Assembly (NCBI RefSeq): GCF_001514125.1 | Contig: NZ_KQ948557.1 | Span: forward strand, 136,871 to 200,870 | Direction of reading: 5' to 3' | Source of the DNA: Streptomyces longwoodensis | GTDB lineage: Bacteria; Actinomycetota; Actinomycetes; Streptomycetales; Streptomycetaceae | DNA length: 64,000 nucleotides | In this document: positions 54,017-62,495 of the stretch, piece after piece | Numbering within the stretch: the first letter of the stretch is position 1 | Layout of the letters: every line of letters starts with the position of its first letter | The notes under the pieces: generated by a model | What the model saw: only the letters and a program-made list of their open reading frames with translations | Told to the model about the DNA's origin: nothing | Database searches by the model: none | Program-made: the position numbers and the translations under genes

Positions 54017-54167
54017 CGTATCCCGCCCAGCTCAAGGCACGCCTCCACCCGCAGCGTTGGACGACAGTCCAGCCGATCCGCGGCCGCCGAAGCAGGCGGG
54101 ACAGGCGCCTGATACCGCACGACCGCCCCTGCCTGAATGTCCAAGCGCCGCGGATACGATCACACGC

Positions 54168-54767
54168 GTGTCCATAGAGGCTGTCACTTCCCTCGTCACC
54201 GCCACTGTCGCCGTAGTCGGCGTGCCCGCGGTCTACCTGCAGGCCCGAGCCGCCCGTCTGTCAGCCGAAGCAGCTGGACGGGCACAACTGCATCACGCAC
54301 GGCAGACAAGCCAGCACGCGGCGAGCGTCGAGGTGCTGGCCGCAGCAGACGAGCTCAAACGCGCCTGCGACCACAGCGACAGCGCGGCCTGGTGGCTGAC
54401 CACCATCTACGAAGACGAAGCCAGTGGTGACACCGGGCGCCGACAGCGGGCAGCAGAGCAGAGGGAGAGTGCCGAACGACGGCATGAGGAGGCACTCGAT
54501 CACGCGTTTGAAGCATATGAGCGTCTGGTCAAAGCGGTGGCACGGCTGGAGCTGGAGGGCCCCGACCAGCTCATCGAATCTGCGGCCAGGCTGGCCGACC
54601 TCGGAGATCTCCTTCAGCTTCCAGGGCGCACCACAGGCTTCGACGAAGATGATCTTGTCTATGTGACCGAACACGAACAACAACCCTTCACCTGGGTCGT
54701 CAGCCAATTCGCCGAAGCTCGGCACACATTCATCCGCCACTCCCGCTCGTACTTCAACGACATCTGA
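54168..54767 (+). CDS. Membrane-anchored coiled-coil protein
   Basis: 199 residues from a GTG at 54168. It starts with one hydrophobic helix (VTSLVTATVAVVGVPAVYL) and continues as an alanine/arginine-rich coiled coil (LQARAARLSAEAAGRAQL). A helical, glutamate-rich middle follows (AAEQRESAERRHEEALDHAF) and a C-terminal region with LEGPDQLIESAARLADLGDL and FIRHSRSYFNDI. It is similar in architecture, not clearly in sequence, to the gene at 8391-8972. Function unknown. It lies 150 bases downstream of the Mrr-like gene in the same direction and could be co-transcribed. Confidence 0.6.
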   Translation: MSIEAVTSLVTATVAVVGVPAVYLQARAARLSAEAAGRAQLHHARQTSQHAASVEVLAAADELKRACDHSDSAAWWLTTIYEDEASGDTGRRQRAAEQRESAERRHEEALDHAFEAYERLVKAVARLELEGPDQLIESAARLADLGDLLQLPGRTTGFDEDDLVYVTEHEQQPFTWVVSQFAEARHTFIRHSRSYFNDI

Positions 54768-55324
54768 GCCCGCCAACCCCATTCGGTGACCAGCCGCCAA
54801 GACCAGCCTGTGCCCCTGGACGCGCACCACACCACGCCAGAACGAGCTCCTCCAGGTCCAGAGACAGTGGACCGCGGTCGGGGAGAGGGCGGGCGGAAAT
54901 CGGGGGAGGCAATGGGGGTGCTGTGCTGGCCGCCGGTCAGCGGTGGCCAGCACGCTTCTCTCAACGTGCCCACTTCATCCGCCCACACTTGGTGCGAACC
55001 CGCGTGTCGCTCATGGTCAACACGCTTCTGCGGACGCTCCAAGACCGGTGCAGGCAACCGCAGCCGACCGCTGCCCGGAGGCGGCGGCATCGACCATGAC
55101 AACAGCGCCATGTATTCCCCGGCCCGCAGCGACGCCCGCAGCGCCGCCGGGCAGATAGTCCGATCGTGCACGGGGTGTCGCCGGGCCGCATGCGGCGTGC
55201 TCAACGTCGTGCTGACCATCGCACTTATCCATCGATCGGGTAGAGGCACTGCCGTCTTCGGGCGGGTCACCGTCAGGGCCCGCGAAGATCACAACCAGTT
55301 GGTGATCTCCGAGAGGACACGCTC
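54768..55324. other. Spacer containing a nuclease remnant
   Basis: About 560 bases. A fragment related to the nuclease at 20003-21037 lies at 54865-54985; nothing else is recognised. Confidence 0.45.
54865..54985 (-). pseudogene. C-terminal fragment of a second 20003-type nuclease gene
   Basis: The minus strand reads GTLREACWPPLTGGQHSTP then SPDFRPPSPRPR. The intact nuclease reads ATLREACCHALTGGQHGTP then FPDPAHPLPRPR near its end. Nucleotides match well (for example tggccgccggtcagcg in both). The nuclease core is absent. Confidence 0.75.
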
Positions 55325-56005
55325 GTGCGCTTCACCCCTGCCGTCGCTGCTGCCATCGCCTTCACAGCCGTGCTGCTGCCCGCCACCGCCCAGGCCGCTC
55401 CGGCTCACGCCCGCCACCGCGAGGCCGGCCAGAGCGTCACCCTGCCAGTGCGCGAGGCCCTGACTCACATTGCGGTAGCCGACGAGGACCGCACCGGCTA
55501 TCAGCGCTCGGCGTTCAAGCACTGGGTCGACGCGGACCGGGACGGCTGCAGCACCCGCGCCGAGGTCCTCAAGGCCGAGGCCGTCACCGCCCCCGAGCAG
55601 GGGCCGCGCTGCGCTCTGTCCGGGGGCCAGTGGTACTCCCCGTACGACGACCGCTACATCCAGGGCCCGACCGGCCTGGACATCGACCACCTGGTCCCGC
55701 TCGCCGAAGCCTGGGACTCCGGGGCCTCCACCTGGTCGGCAGCCGAACGCGAGGCCTACGCCAACGACCTGGGCGACGACCGCGCCCTGATCGCGGTGTC
55801 GGCCGCATCGAACCGGTCGAAAGCGGACCAGGACCCGACCACATGGATGCCCCCGGCAGAGGGCTACCGCTGCCAGTACGCCACCGACTGGATCGCCGAC
55901 AAACTCCGCTGGAGCCTGAACCTCGACGAGGCCGAAAAGGTGGCCCTGACCGACATCCTCGCCCGCTGCTCCAATGTACCGATCACCGTCACTCTCGCCC
56001 GGTGA
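55325..56005 (+). CDS. Secreted HNH-family nuclease (DUF1524/GmrSD-C type)
   Basis: 226 residues from a GTG at 55325 behind GAGAGGA. The signal peptide is VAAAIAFTAVLLPATAQAAPAH, cleaved after AQA. The mature domain contains GLDIDHLVPLAEAWDSGAST, where D-H is the HNH-type first histidine, and DRALIAVSAASNRSKADQDP with the following N. Two cysteine pairs (DGCSTRAE with RCALSGG, and YRCQYATD with ILARCSNV) fit an exported, disulfide-stabilised enzyme. It probably degrades extracellular DNA. Exported HNH proteins of this kind are common in Streptomyces. Confidence 0.9.
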   Translation: MRFTPAVAAAIAFTAVLLPATAQAAPAHARHREAGQSVTLPVREALTHIAVADEDRTGYQRSAFKHWVDADRDGCSTRAEVLKAEAVTAPEQGPRCALSGGQWYSPYDDRYIQGPTGLDIDHLVPLAEAWDSGASTWSAAEREAYANDLGDDRALIAVSAASNRSKADQDPTTWMPPAEGYRCQYATDWIADKLRWSLNLDEAEKVALTDILARCSNVPITVTLAR

Positions 56006-56368
56006 GCCTGCAGGCAACGGCGGCGTCCCGTTGCAGCGTGGCCGACAGCGCCAGGTACCAGCCACGCCGGCACGGCACACACCGCAAGAGCGCAGCCTTA
56101 TGCACATCAGGCCGCCGCGGACCCTGTCCTGCACAGTCCGCGGCGGGCGGAAACACAGGACAGGGCCGACTGCAGCGTCTGCAAGACGTGCCACCCCAGT
56201 GTGCCTCACGGGCTGGTGCTCCGGATGTGACTTGCGGCTGAAGGGCCGCCTCGCTGCACTGGACGAGAACCAGGTCGCGGCCCGTCGGGCGCCGGCGCGG
56301 TCTCCGGCTCGCCCATCCCGTCCGGGCCGACCCCCACCACCCCGTCCCTCGGTTCCCTGACAGGCAGC
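56006..56368. other. Spacer, nothing recognised
   Basis: About 360 bases between convergent genes. Confidence 0.4.
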
Positions 56369-57100
56369 TCACCAGGGAACCGGGCCGTGCTCGTCGAAGA
56401 AGCCGCCGGTCGGCCCGTCATCGGGCAGCGTGGCGAGCCGGACGACCACGGCCGCGCCGTCGGCCGCGGTGCGGGTGAGGCCGGGGAACGCGGTGGTGAA
56501 ATCGGTCGCACACGGCCCCGGATCGGCGGCGTTGACCAGGATGTTGCGGCTGCGCAGTTCCTTGGCGTACTGCACGGTCAGCGAGTTGAGTGCGGTCTTG
56601 GACGGGACGTACGCGGCCAACGGGGGCCGGGTTGTGAAGTAGTCCTCGGGATCGGTCATCCGGGCGATGGAGCCCAGTCCACTGCTGACATTGACGATCC
56701 GGGCGGCGGGGGAGCGGGCGAGCAGCGGCAGCATCGTGGTGGTCACGCTGATCACGCCGAACACGTTGGTCTCGAACACCTCGCGTACGGCGGACAGTTC
56801 GACACTGCCAGGGCTCTGGGCGGCGAGGTCGCCGGAGATGCCGGCGTTGTTGACCAGGATGTCCAGCCGGTCAAAGCGCTCCTCGATCCAGCGGGCGGCC
56901 GACAGGACGCTGGCGCGGTCGGTGACGTCCAGGGTGACCGGGTACACCCGCGGGCCCAGGCCGGCTGCGGCTGCCGCACCGCGGTGCGGGTCGCGCGAGG
57001 CCAGCAGGACGTTCGTGCCGAGCGAGGCGAGCTGGGCTGCGACCTCGCGCCCGATGCCCTTGTTGGCACCGGTGACCAGGGCAGTCGTGGTTTGTGTCAT
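56369..57100 (-). CDS. Short-chain dehydrogenase/reductase (SDR)
   Basis: 243 residues from an ATG at 57100. Classical SDR: TGANKGIG cofactor motif at the N-terminus, DVTD near 60, NNAG at ~86-89, the catalytic serine in IVNVSSGLG, YVPSK with Y and K, and the PGPCATD segment. It should be an NAD(P)H-dependent oxidoreductase of unknown substrate; the N-terminal arginine in ASRDPHR suggests NADPH. The only ordinary metabolic enzyme in the window. It is divergent from the Trypco2-trypsin pair. Confidence 0.92.
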   Translation of the reverse strand: MTQTTTALVTGANKGIGREVAAQLASLGTNVLLASRDPHRGAAAAAGLGPRVYPVTLDVTDRASVLSAARWIEERFDRLDILVNNAGISGDLAAQSPGSVELSAVREVFETNVFGVISVTTTMLPLLARSPAARIVNVSSGLGSIARMTDPEDYFTTRPPLAAYVPSKTALNSLTVQYAKELRSRNILVNAADPGPCATDFTTAFPGLTRTAADGAAVVVRLATLPDDGPTGGFFDEHGPVPW

Positions 57101-57350
57101 GAGTTCAGCCCACCATGGGGGAGGCTTGCCGTCCTGCCCAGCGGCAGCGTCCAGCGTTCATTCCAGGAATGCCTCGCCGCTGACGCGGCAGACGGCCACC
57201 GCCTCGCTCAGCGAAGAAGGGCAAGCCTGTCCGGAGGAGCCAATCACCGGCACGGCAAGCCGGAACATGATGGTGTATGCCCGCACGAGGCGGAGGACGG
57301 AGCTGGATGGGACACAATGTCACCGAGGCAGCCGAGTCGGAGGGGGAGTC

Positions 57351-57767
57351 TTGGACGCGGGCATTTCGCTGAGCGAGGCGTTGCACGAGCTGAGGCGCGA
57401 GCTGTACGCGGCTCAGGACGTGGGAGCCGGCCAGCAATTACGGTTCGAGGTGGAGCAGGCGCAGCTCACGTTGGATGTGGAGTTCCGCCGCGACGGCACC
57501 GGCGGCGTGAAAGTCGAGGTCGGGCTGCCCGGTGCCAAGGCCAGCGGTGAGGCTGGAGGCGGCCTGGGAAGTACTCACCGCCAGACCCTGACGCTCACGC
57601 TCCAGGTCCGCGACGAGTCGCTGGGCGGCGCACGGGCCAAGATCAGCCGCCCTGGCGCAGGCCTCGGCGACACGGACGGCGCCCAGGTGCGCAGTACCGA
57701 TGCCGAAGCGCCGGATGAAACACCCGATGATTCGAAGGGGGCTGTGCTGCGGCCGTGGGAGTCATGA
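57351..57767 (+). CDS. Trypco2-family trypsin-coupled component
   Basis: 138 residues from a TTG at 57351 preceded by GGAGGGGGAG; no ATG/GTG fits. It reads LDAGISLSEALHELRRELYA, GQQLRFEVEQAQLTLDVEF and VGLPGAKASGEAGG, then STHRQTLTLTLQVRDES, then a disordered acidic tail. The beta-strand repeats and the THRxxLxL strand match Trypco2, a small protein found beside trypsin-like STAND systems. Its end lies two bases before the trypsin-STAND start, so the pair forms an operon. Role (effector restraint or localisation) inferred. Confidence 0.8.
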   Translation: MDAGISLSEALHELRRELYAAQDVGAGQQLRFEVEQAQLTLDVEFRRDGTGGVKVEVGLPGAKASGEAGGGLGSTHRQTLTLTLQVRDESLGGARAKISRPGAGLGDTDGAQVRSTDAEAPDETPDDSKGAVLRPWES

Positions 57768-57768
57768 G

Positions 57769-60700
57769 ATGGATCCGGACCGCCTCGCCCTGGTTCGCAC
57801 CGGCGATCCGGACGGCTGCGGCTCTGGCTACCTCATCGGCCCGCACCTCGTCCTAACCGCTCTTCACGTCGTGCGTCCCGAACGACAGTGGGCGGAACGC
57901 ATCGAGGTGCAAGTGGGGCATCCCCGTTACGGGGCTGGCCCGGTAGACCGACATGCCAAGGTGTGCTGGCCGGATCCACAAGGACAAGCCCCGACCGCCG
58001 ACGCCCCGGACATCGCCCTGCTGTGGCTCTTGGGCAAGCCGGTCAACACCAGCGAAGCGCCGGTGCGCTGGGGCCGGCCGGATGGGATCGCGCCAGTCCC
58101 GTTCAGGGGGGCCGGGTTCCCCGCGTTCGCGGCCGATGCCGAAAACCCGGCACACTTCGAGTTTCTGCGCGGTGACTTGCCGCCCATTTCCACCTCGTCG
58201 TCGGGGTGGGTGCTGAACTGTCCCGTCTGGCCGGCCTCCGGCCGAGGCACAGAACGCCCGTGGCAGGGGGCATCAGGAGCGGCGATCTTCTGCCACAGCC
58301 GTCTGGTGGGAGTGGTGGTCGAGGATAACCAGGCCGTGGGCTACAGACGCCTGCACGCCGCCCCGGTCCACGAGGCCCTGAGTCTGCCCAGCTTCGCTGA
58401 CTTCGTCACCGAGCATGGATACCCCGGCACCACGACAACGCTGGAGGCAGTCACCGCCGACGGGATAGCAAACTGCACCCGGCTGTCGCCGCACATCCGC
58501 ACCCACGCCGACGAGCTGGCCCGACTCGGTGGCAAGGGCTCCTACCTGACCCAGAACAGGCTCCGGTTCGTCAGCCCGCTTGACGACTCGGACCCCAGGC
58601 GGCTGTTCAGGAAGCTGACCAGGCTGACCGTTTCCGCACCGGAGCAGGAGTCCAAACGAGGCGTCCTGCTGACCGGCCCTGCAGGGGTCGGCAAGACCCG
58701 GACGTGCTTCGAGATCGCGAGAGCCGCGCTTGAGCAGCAACCGCCATGGCAGGTGCTGCACGTGGCTCGTTCCCCCGAGGTGACGACCGACGACGTCATG
58801 GCCGCTATCCGGGACCAGGCCGGACGGCAACGAATACTGCTGATCTTCGACTACCTCGACAGCTATGAAAGTGTGAACCTCACGGCCTTCGGCGAGGCAC
58901 TGAGAACGGAGGACCCAGAGGGCCGCGTCGCCTGCGTCGCGTCGGCCCGGCCCAACATGCTCGGCGTGCTCAGGGACAACGGCGTCGGCCTTCTCCTCGA
59001 CGAGGTGCCCCTGCGAAGCGACCCGGACCACACGGAGAAGGTGATCAACCAGATCTTCACGGACGTCGCACCCGACTTGCTCAAGGACAAAGACTGGGGC
59101 GCGCAGCGGCTCTTGAAGATGTGCGGGCAGCGGCCGATCATCGCCCTGCTCATCGCACAGGAACTCGAGTCCCGCCCCAAGGCCCGTTCCACCGCACTCG
59201 AACTCGGCCCGCCCCGGCCTGTGGACCTGCTCATCTGGCTGCAGCAGCGCACCAAACAGGACTTCGACGAGCCGGCCAAGGAAACCCTGCTGCTGGCCTC
59301 GGCGGTTGCCGCAGCCTCGTGCGAGCAGGACCAGGACGCCGTCGAAAACGCCGTGGAACAATTCCTCGCCATCTGGTCGGACACGACCTTCCGGGAGGGA
59401 CCCGAAGGTGTGGTCGGGCGACTACTGCACCTCGGCTGGCTGGTCGAATCCGGTCAAGGCCTCGATACCATCCACGACGTCGTCACAGACGAGTTCCTGA
59501 GGATGGCCATCTTCCCCAGCGGCAACACAGTCCTTGGTGACGTGCTGAAGACACTGCTGTCCGCGTTCCTGGCCAGCGTCCAGACCTTCAGCGTGGCCTC
59601 CCGTCACCTGCGGCGATGGATGGCCGATCTCTCAGACGCACACCGCAGGACAGTGGAGCGCACCTGCGCCAACTGGCTCGTGGGCAGTATCGATCAGGTG
59701 ACTTCACTGATCGCCGGTGACCCGCAGGCCGGCCGATCCCTCATGCTCACCATGCTGTCGAGCCCGCCCTGGCGCAAAGGAGTGGACGACAGCTGGGACC
59801 GCCTGGCCAGGCCCTGGCTGGAGGAAAACGAGCAGCGTGAACCCGGACAGGCGGCAACCCTCCTGGCCGGAGCCGTACACAACTCCTTCGGCGGCGTGTC
59901 GGAACATCTCACAGACGCCTGCCTCGCATGGGTGGACCGGCAGTGGATCAACCGTGACGTCAGCCACCTGCTCCGTGTACTGCTCGAAGCCGACGGAGTG
60001 TCCACCAAGGACAGCGGCAAGGCCGCAGAATATGCGCTCAGGTGGCTCGAACAACAACGCACCACAACCAAGGCAGGTACTCGGCTACTGGCCTCCCTGC
60101 TGCGGCGCAAAGACCTCGACGCCGACCGCGGGGCCGCAGCGACCGCCTTCTCCCTCGGGTGGATCGGCAGGAACAAACGCAACCCGGAAGCCGGCCTGAT
60201 ACTGCGGCCACTGCTGCTCCACAAGGATCTCGACGAGGCATCCCAGAGCCACGCAATCAGGCGGACCCTGGCGTGGCTCGGTGCTCAGCCACCGCCTTCG
60301 GCAGCCGCGATGGTGCTGGATGCAGCGTTACGCAGTGAAAACCTCCAAGCCGACCAGGCAGGCCGTGTGACGCGGCGTGCCCACGCATGGCTGAAGAAGC
60401 ACTGGAAGGACATCGACGCCTCATTCGTGCTGGAGCCCTTACTGGCCCGGTGCCGCTACGAGAACACGGACGCAACGGTCGTACTCGACCATGCGTTCGA
60501 CTGGCTGGGCCTTCATGCACGGACCCGTCGGGCAACTTACGTGCTCGCCGAACTCCTCCTCCGCCAAGACCTCGGTGCCCGGCGGGCAGCATCGGCGGTC
60601 AGTGCCGCTCAGGCATGGCTGGACGAGCACGGCGCGACAGCTGACGCCAAGTTCCTGTTCAGTTCTCTGCTAGCCCGATCCGACATGGATCGGGAAGCCA

Positions 60701-62187
60701 AACAAAAGCTGAGCCAGAGCGCGGTGAACTGGCTCAGCCGACACGGCCTGGACCGCGGCGGTGCATATGTCATGGCTGCGCTTCTTCATCCCGAGGCCGC
60801 CGGCAAGCACGTCGACAAAGCAGCCCGCACCGTCCTGGCCTTACTCGACGACACGCATGACCCCGTCCTGGTGCGGAACACACTGGCCCATGTGCTGCGG
60901 TGTCACGGCATCGGACCCGACGCTATCCGCGATGCCGTCGAACGGGCACTGGACTGGCTGGAGGCAACCGGACGTGAGTTCGAGGCAACATACTTGTTGG
61001 GACCGCTGCTGGAACGCCGTAGATTCCTTGACGGTCATGCCTCCCGGGCTGTCGGTTTAGCACTCGACTGGCTAGACATCCATGGAACACGACAGGAAGC
61101 CTCCTTCGTCCTGGACCCGCTTCTCGGACTGACTGGTCTCACGGAAGAAGAGGCCAGGACGATCGGGAAGGCAGCGCAGGAATGGATCCACGACCACCTA
61201 CCCTCCGAGAACGCTCGTTTCGTACTTCCCTGGCTGCTCCAGCGTCCCGAATTCGCCCTCAACTGGCCCAAGCCCGTTGAGACGCTCGCCTTCACATGGC
61301 TGGACCTCCATGGAGATTACCCGCACGCCTCACACGTTATCGTCCCACTGCTGCAGCGCCGAGATGCCGGACAGCCCGGCGACGCAGTCGACCGGGCGCT
61401 GAGCTGGCTTGAGAAAAACCCCACCGCCGTAGGCGCCCCCCACGTCGTCTCGGCACTGACAACAGGCCATGACATCGACCCCGACCAATACGCTGCACGC
61501 ATCGACTACCTCCTCGCCCTGCTCGACGCCAGACCCGAGCATGGAGCAGCTCTACTGCAGGGCATCCGGTTCCGGCGCGACTTGGATGCAGGCCGGGCAG
61601 CTCATCTCGCTGAGTATGGGCTTCAAGTCCTGGAGGACGACGAAAAACCCTCCGACCGCGGGCTGGTCATCGGCCTGCTACGCCTCACCCTTGGCCCGGA
61701 ACACCAGTGCCGCATCGTCCGCTTGGCCCTCCGCTGGCTGGAGAGTCCCACCCCGCCGACCACGAAGATCGGCGTGCTGGACGTCCTGCTGAAACGCGAC
61801 GACCTCCGGGCCGACCAACTCTCCCGCGCACTAGAAGCACTGGAGCAGGCCACACACTGGATCAACGCAACCGACCCCCGGAACCTGGGCCGGCTCTTGG
61901 GATCGGTGCTCGGCAACCCGAGGCTGGACGACGCATACCGGCTCGGCGCCACCCGGCGCGCACTGGAATGGCTGGACTCCTACGGCACCCATCCTGAGGC
62001 CTCAGACGTCCTGGCCGTTCTGCTCGACCGGCTCGACCTCGCTCCCGCGGACGCTGAGGCGGTGGCGGCCCACGCTGAGGCATGGTTGGCGGCGGCCCAC
62101 AGCGAGAGCTGGGGCCGACCGTCGCTCGGAGAGGCGCTGTGCCGGCACCGAGAGCGGCAGACAGCACCGGACCCACCCTCGTCGTAG
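57769..62187 (+). CDS. Trypsin-like protease - STAND NTPase with ~18 helical repeats
   Basis: 1472 residues from an ATG at 57769. The serine protease domain has the triad H33 (VLTALHVV), D81 (APDIALL) and S169 (QGASGAAIF). The STAND NTPase has Walker A GPAGVGKT at 303-310, ILLIFDYLDSYE as Walker B, VACVASARPN and GQRPIIALLIAQELE. From ~residue 690 there are about 18 helical repeats of 37-40 residues (ALRWLEQ..., FDWLGLHARTRRATYVLAEL, LLRQDLGARRAA), presumably the sensor. The NTPase and repeats are homologous to the caspase-STAND at 30745, so one chassis carries different proteases. It is predicted to stay inactive until the repeats bind a trigger, then cleave cell proteins (inference). Confidence 0.88.
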   Translation: MDPDRLALVRTGDPDGCGSGYLIGPHLVLTALHVVRPERQWAERIEVQVGHPRYGAGPVDRHAKVCWPDPQGQAPTADAPDIALLWLLGKPVNTSEAPVRWGRPDGIAPVPFRGAGFPAFAADAENPAHFEFLRGDLPPISTSSSGWVLNCPVWPASGRGTERPWQGASGAAIFCHSRLVGVVVEDNQAVGYRRLHAAPVHEALSLPSFADFVTEHGYPGTTTTLEAVTADGIANCTRLSPHIRTHADELARLGGKGSYLTQNRLRFVSPLDDSDPRRLFRKLTRLTVSAPEQESKRGVLLTGPAGVGKTRTCFEIARAALEQQPPWQVLHVARSPEVTTDDVMAAIRDQAGRQRILLIFDYLDSYESVNLTAFGEALRTEDPEGRVACVASARPNMLGVLRDNGVGLLLDEVPLRSDPDHTEKVINQIFTDVAPDLLKDKDWGAQRLLKMCGQRPIIALLIAQELESRPKARSTALELGPPRPVDLLIWLQQRTKQDFDEPAKETLLLASAVAAASCEQDQDAVENAVEQFLAIWSDTTFREGPEGVVGRLLHLGWLVESGQGLDTIHDVVTDEFLRMAIFPSGNTVLGDVLKTLLSAFLASVQTFSVASRHLRRWMADLSDAHRRTVERTCANWLVGSIDQVTSLIAGDPQAGRSLMLTMLSSPPWRKGVDDSWDRLARPWLEENEQREPGQAATLLAGAVHNSFGGVSEHLTDACLAWVDRQWINRDVSHLLRVLLEADGVSTKDSGKAAEYALRWLEQQRTTTKAGTRLLASLLRRKDLDADRGAAATAFSLGWIGRNKRNPEAGLILRPLLLHKDLDEASQSHAIRRTLAWLGAQPPPSAAAMVLDAALRSENLQADQAGRVTRRAHAWLKKHWKDIDASFVLEPLLARCRYENTDATVVLDHAFDWLGLHARTRRATYVLAELLLRQDLGARRAASAVSAAQAWLDEHGATADAKFLFSSLLARSDMDREAKQKLSQSAVNWLSRHGLDRGGAYVMAALLHPEAAGKHVDKAARTVLALLDDTHDPVLVRNTLAHVLRCHGIGPDAIRDAVERALDWLEATGREFEATYLLGPLLERRRFLDGHASRAVGLALDWLDIHGTRQEASFVLDPLLGLTGLTEEEARTIGKAAQEWIHDHLPSENARFVLPWLLQRPEFALNWPKPVETLAFTWLDLHGDYPHASHVIVPLLQRRDAGQPGDAVDRALSWLEKNPTAVGAPHVVSALTTGHDIDPDQYAARIDYLLALLDARPEHGAALLQGIRFRRDLDAGRAAHLAEYGLQVLEDDEKPSDRGLVIGLLRLTLGPEHQCRIVRLALRWLESPTPPTTKIGVLDVLLKRDDLRADQLSRALEALEQATHWINATDPRNLGRLLGSVLGNPRLDDAYRLGATRRALEWLDSYGTHPEASDVLAVLLDRLDLAPADAEAVAAHAEAWLAAAHSESWGRPSLGEALCRHRERQTAPDPPSS

Positions 62188-62495
62188 CGCTGCGCGACCA
62201 TGCCCCCTCCAGATGCTGACCTTGTCGGGGGTGTAGGTGGTGGTGCGACTGGATGCGCCGTCGGCAACCCAGGGCTGCGGGTAGCGGCTGACGGCCAGAC
62301 GACCTGCTGCGTACAGCCTTCAGGCAGGGGCAGCCGGTCCGCAGCGCTGTCGCCTATCGATCAGACGACGGCTGCGGTCGGTGTTTGCAGTGCACCGATT
62401 GTCCGCTGGCCATCTCTGGGGCGCCGAAGGGCCTTCCCGATGAGCAAGGGCACCACAAGGCTCGCACCGGCGACCATGCCGAGCCGTTGCCGGAC
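62188..62495. other. Spacer between convergent genes
   Basis: About 310 bases, no gene recognised. Confidence 0.4.
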
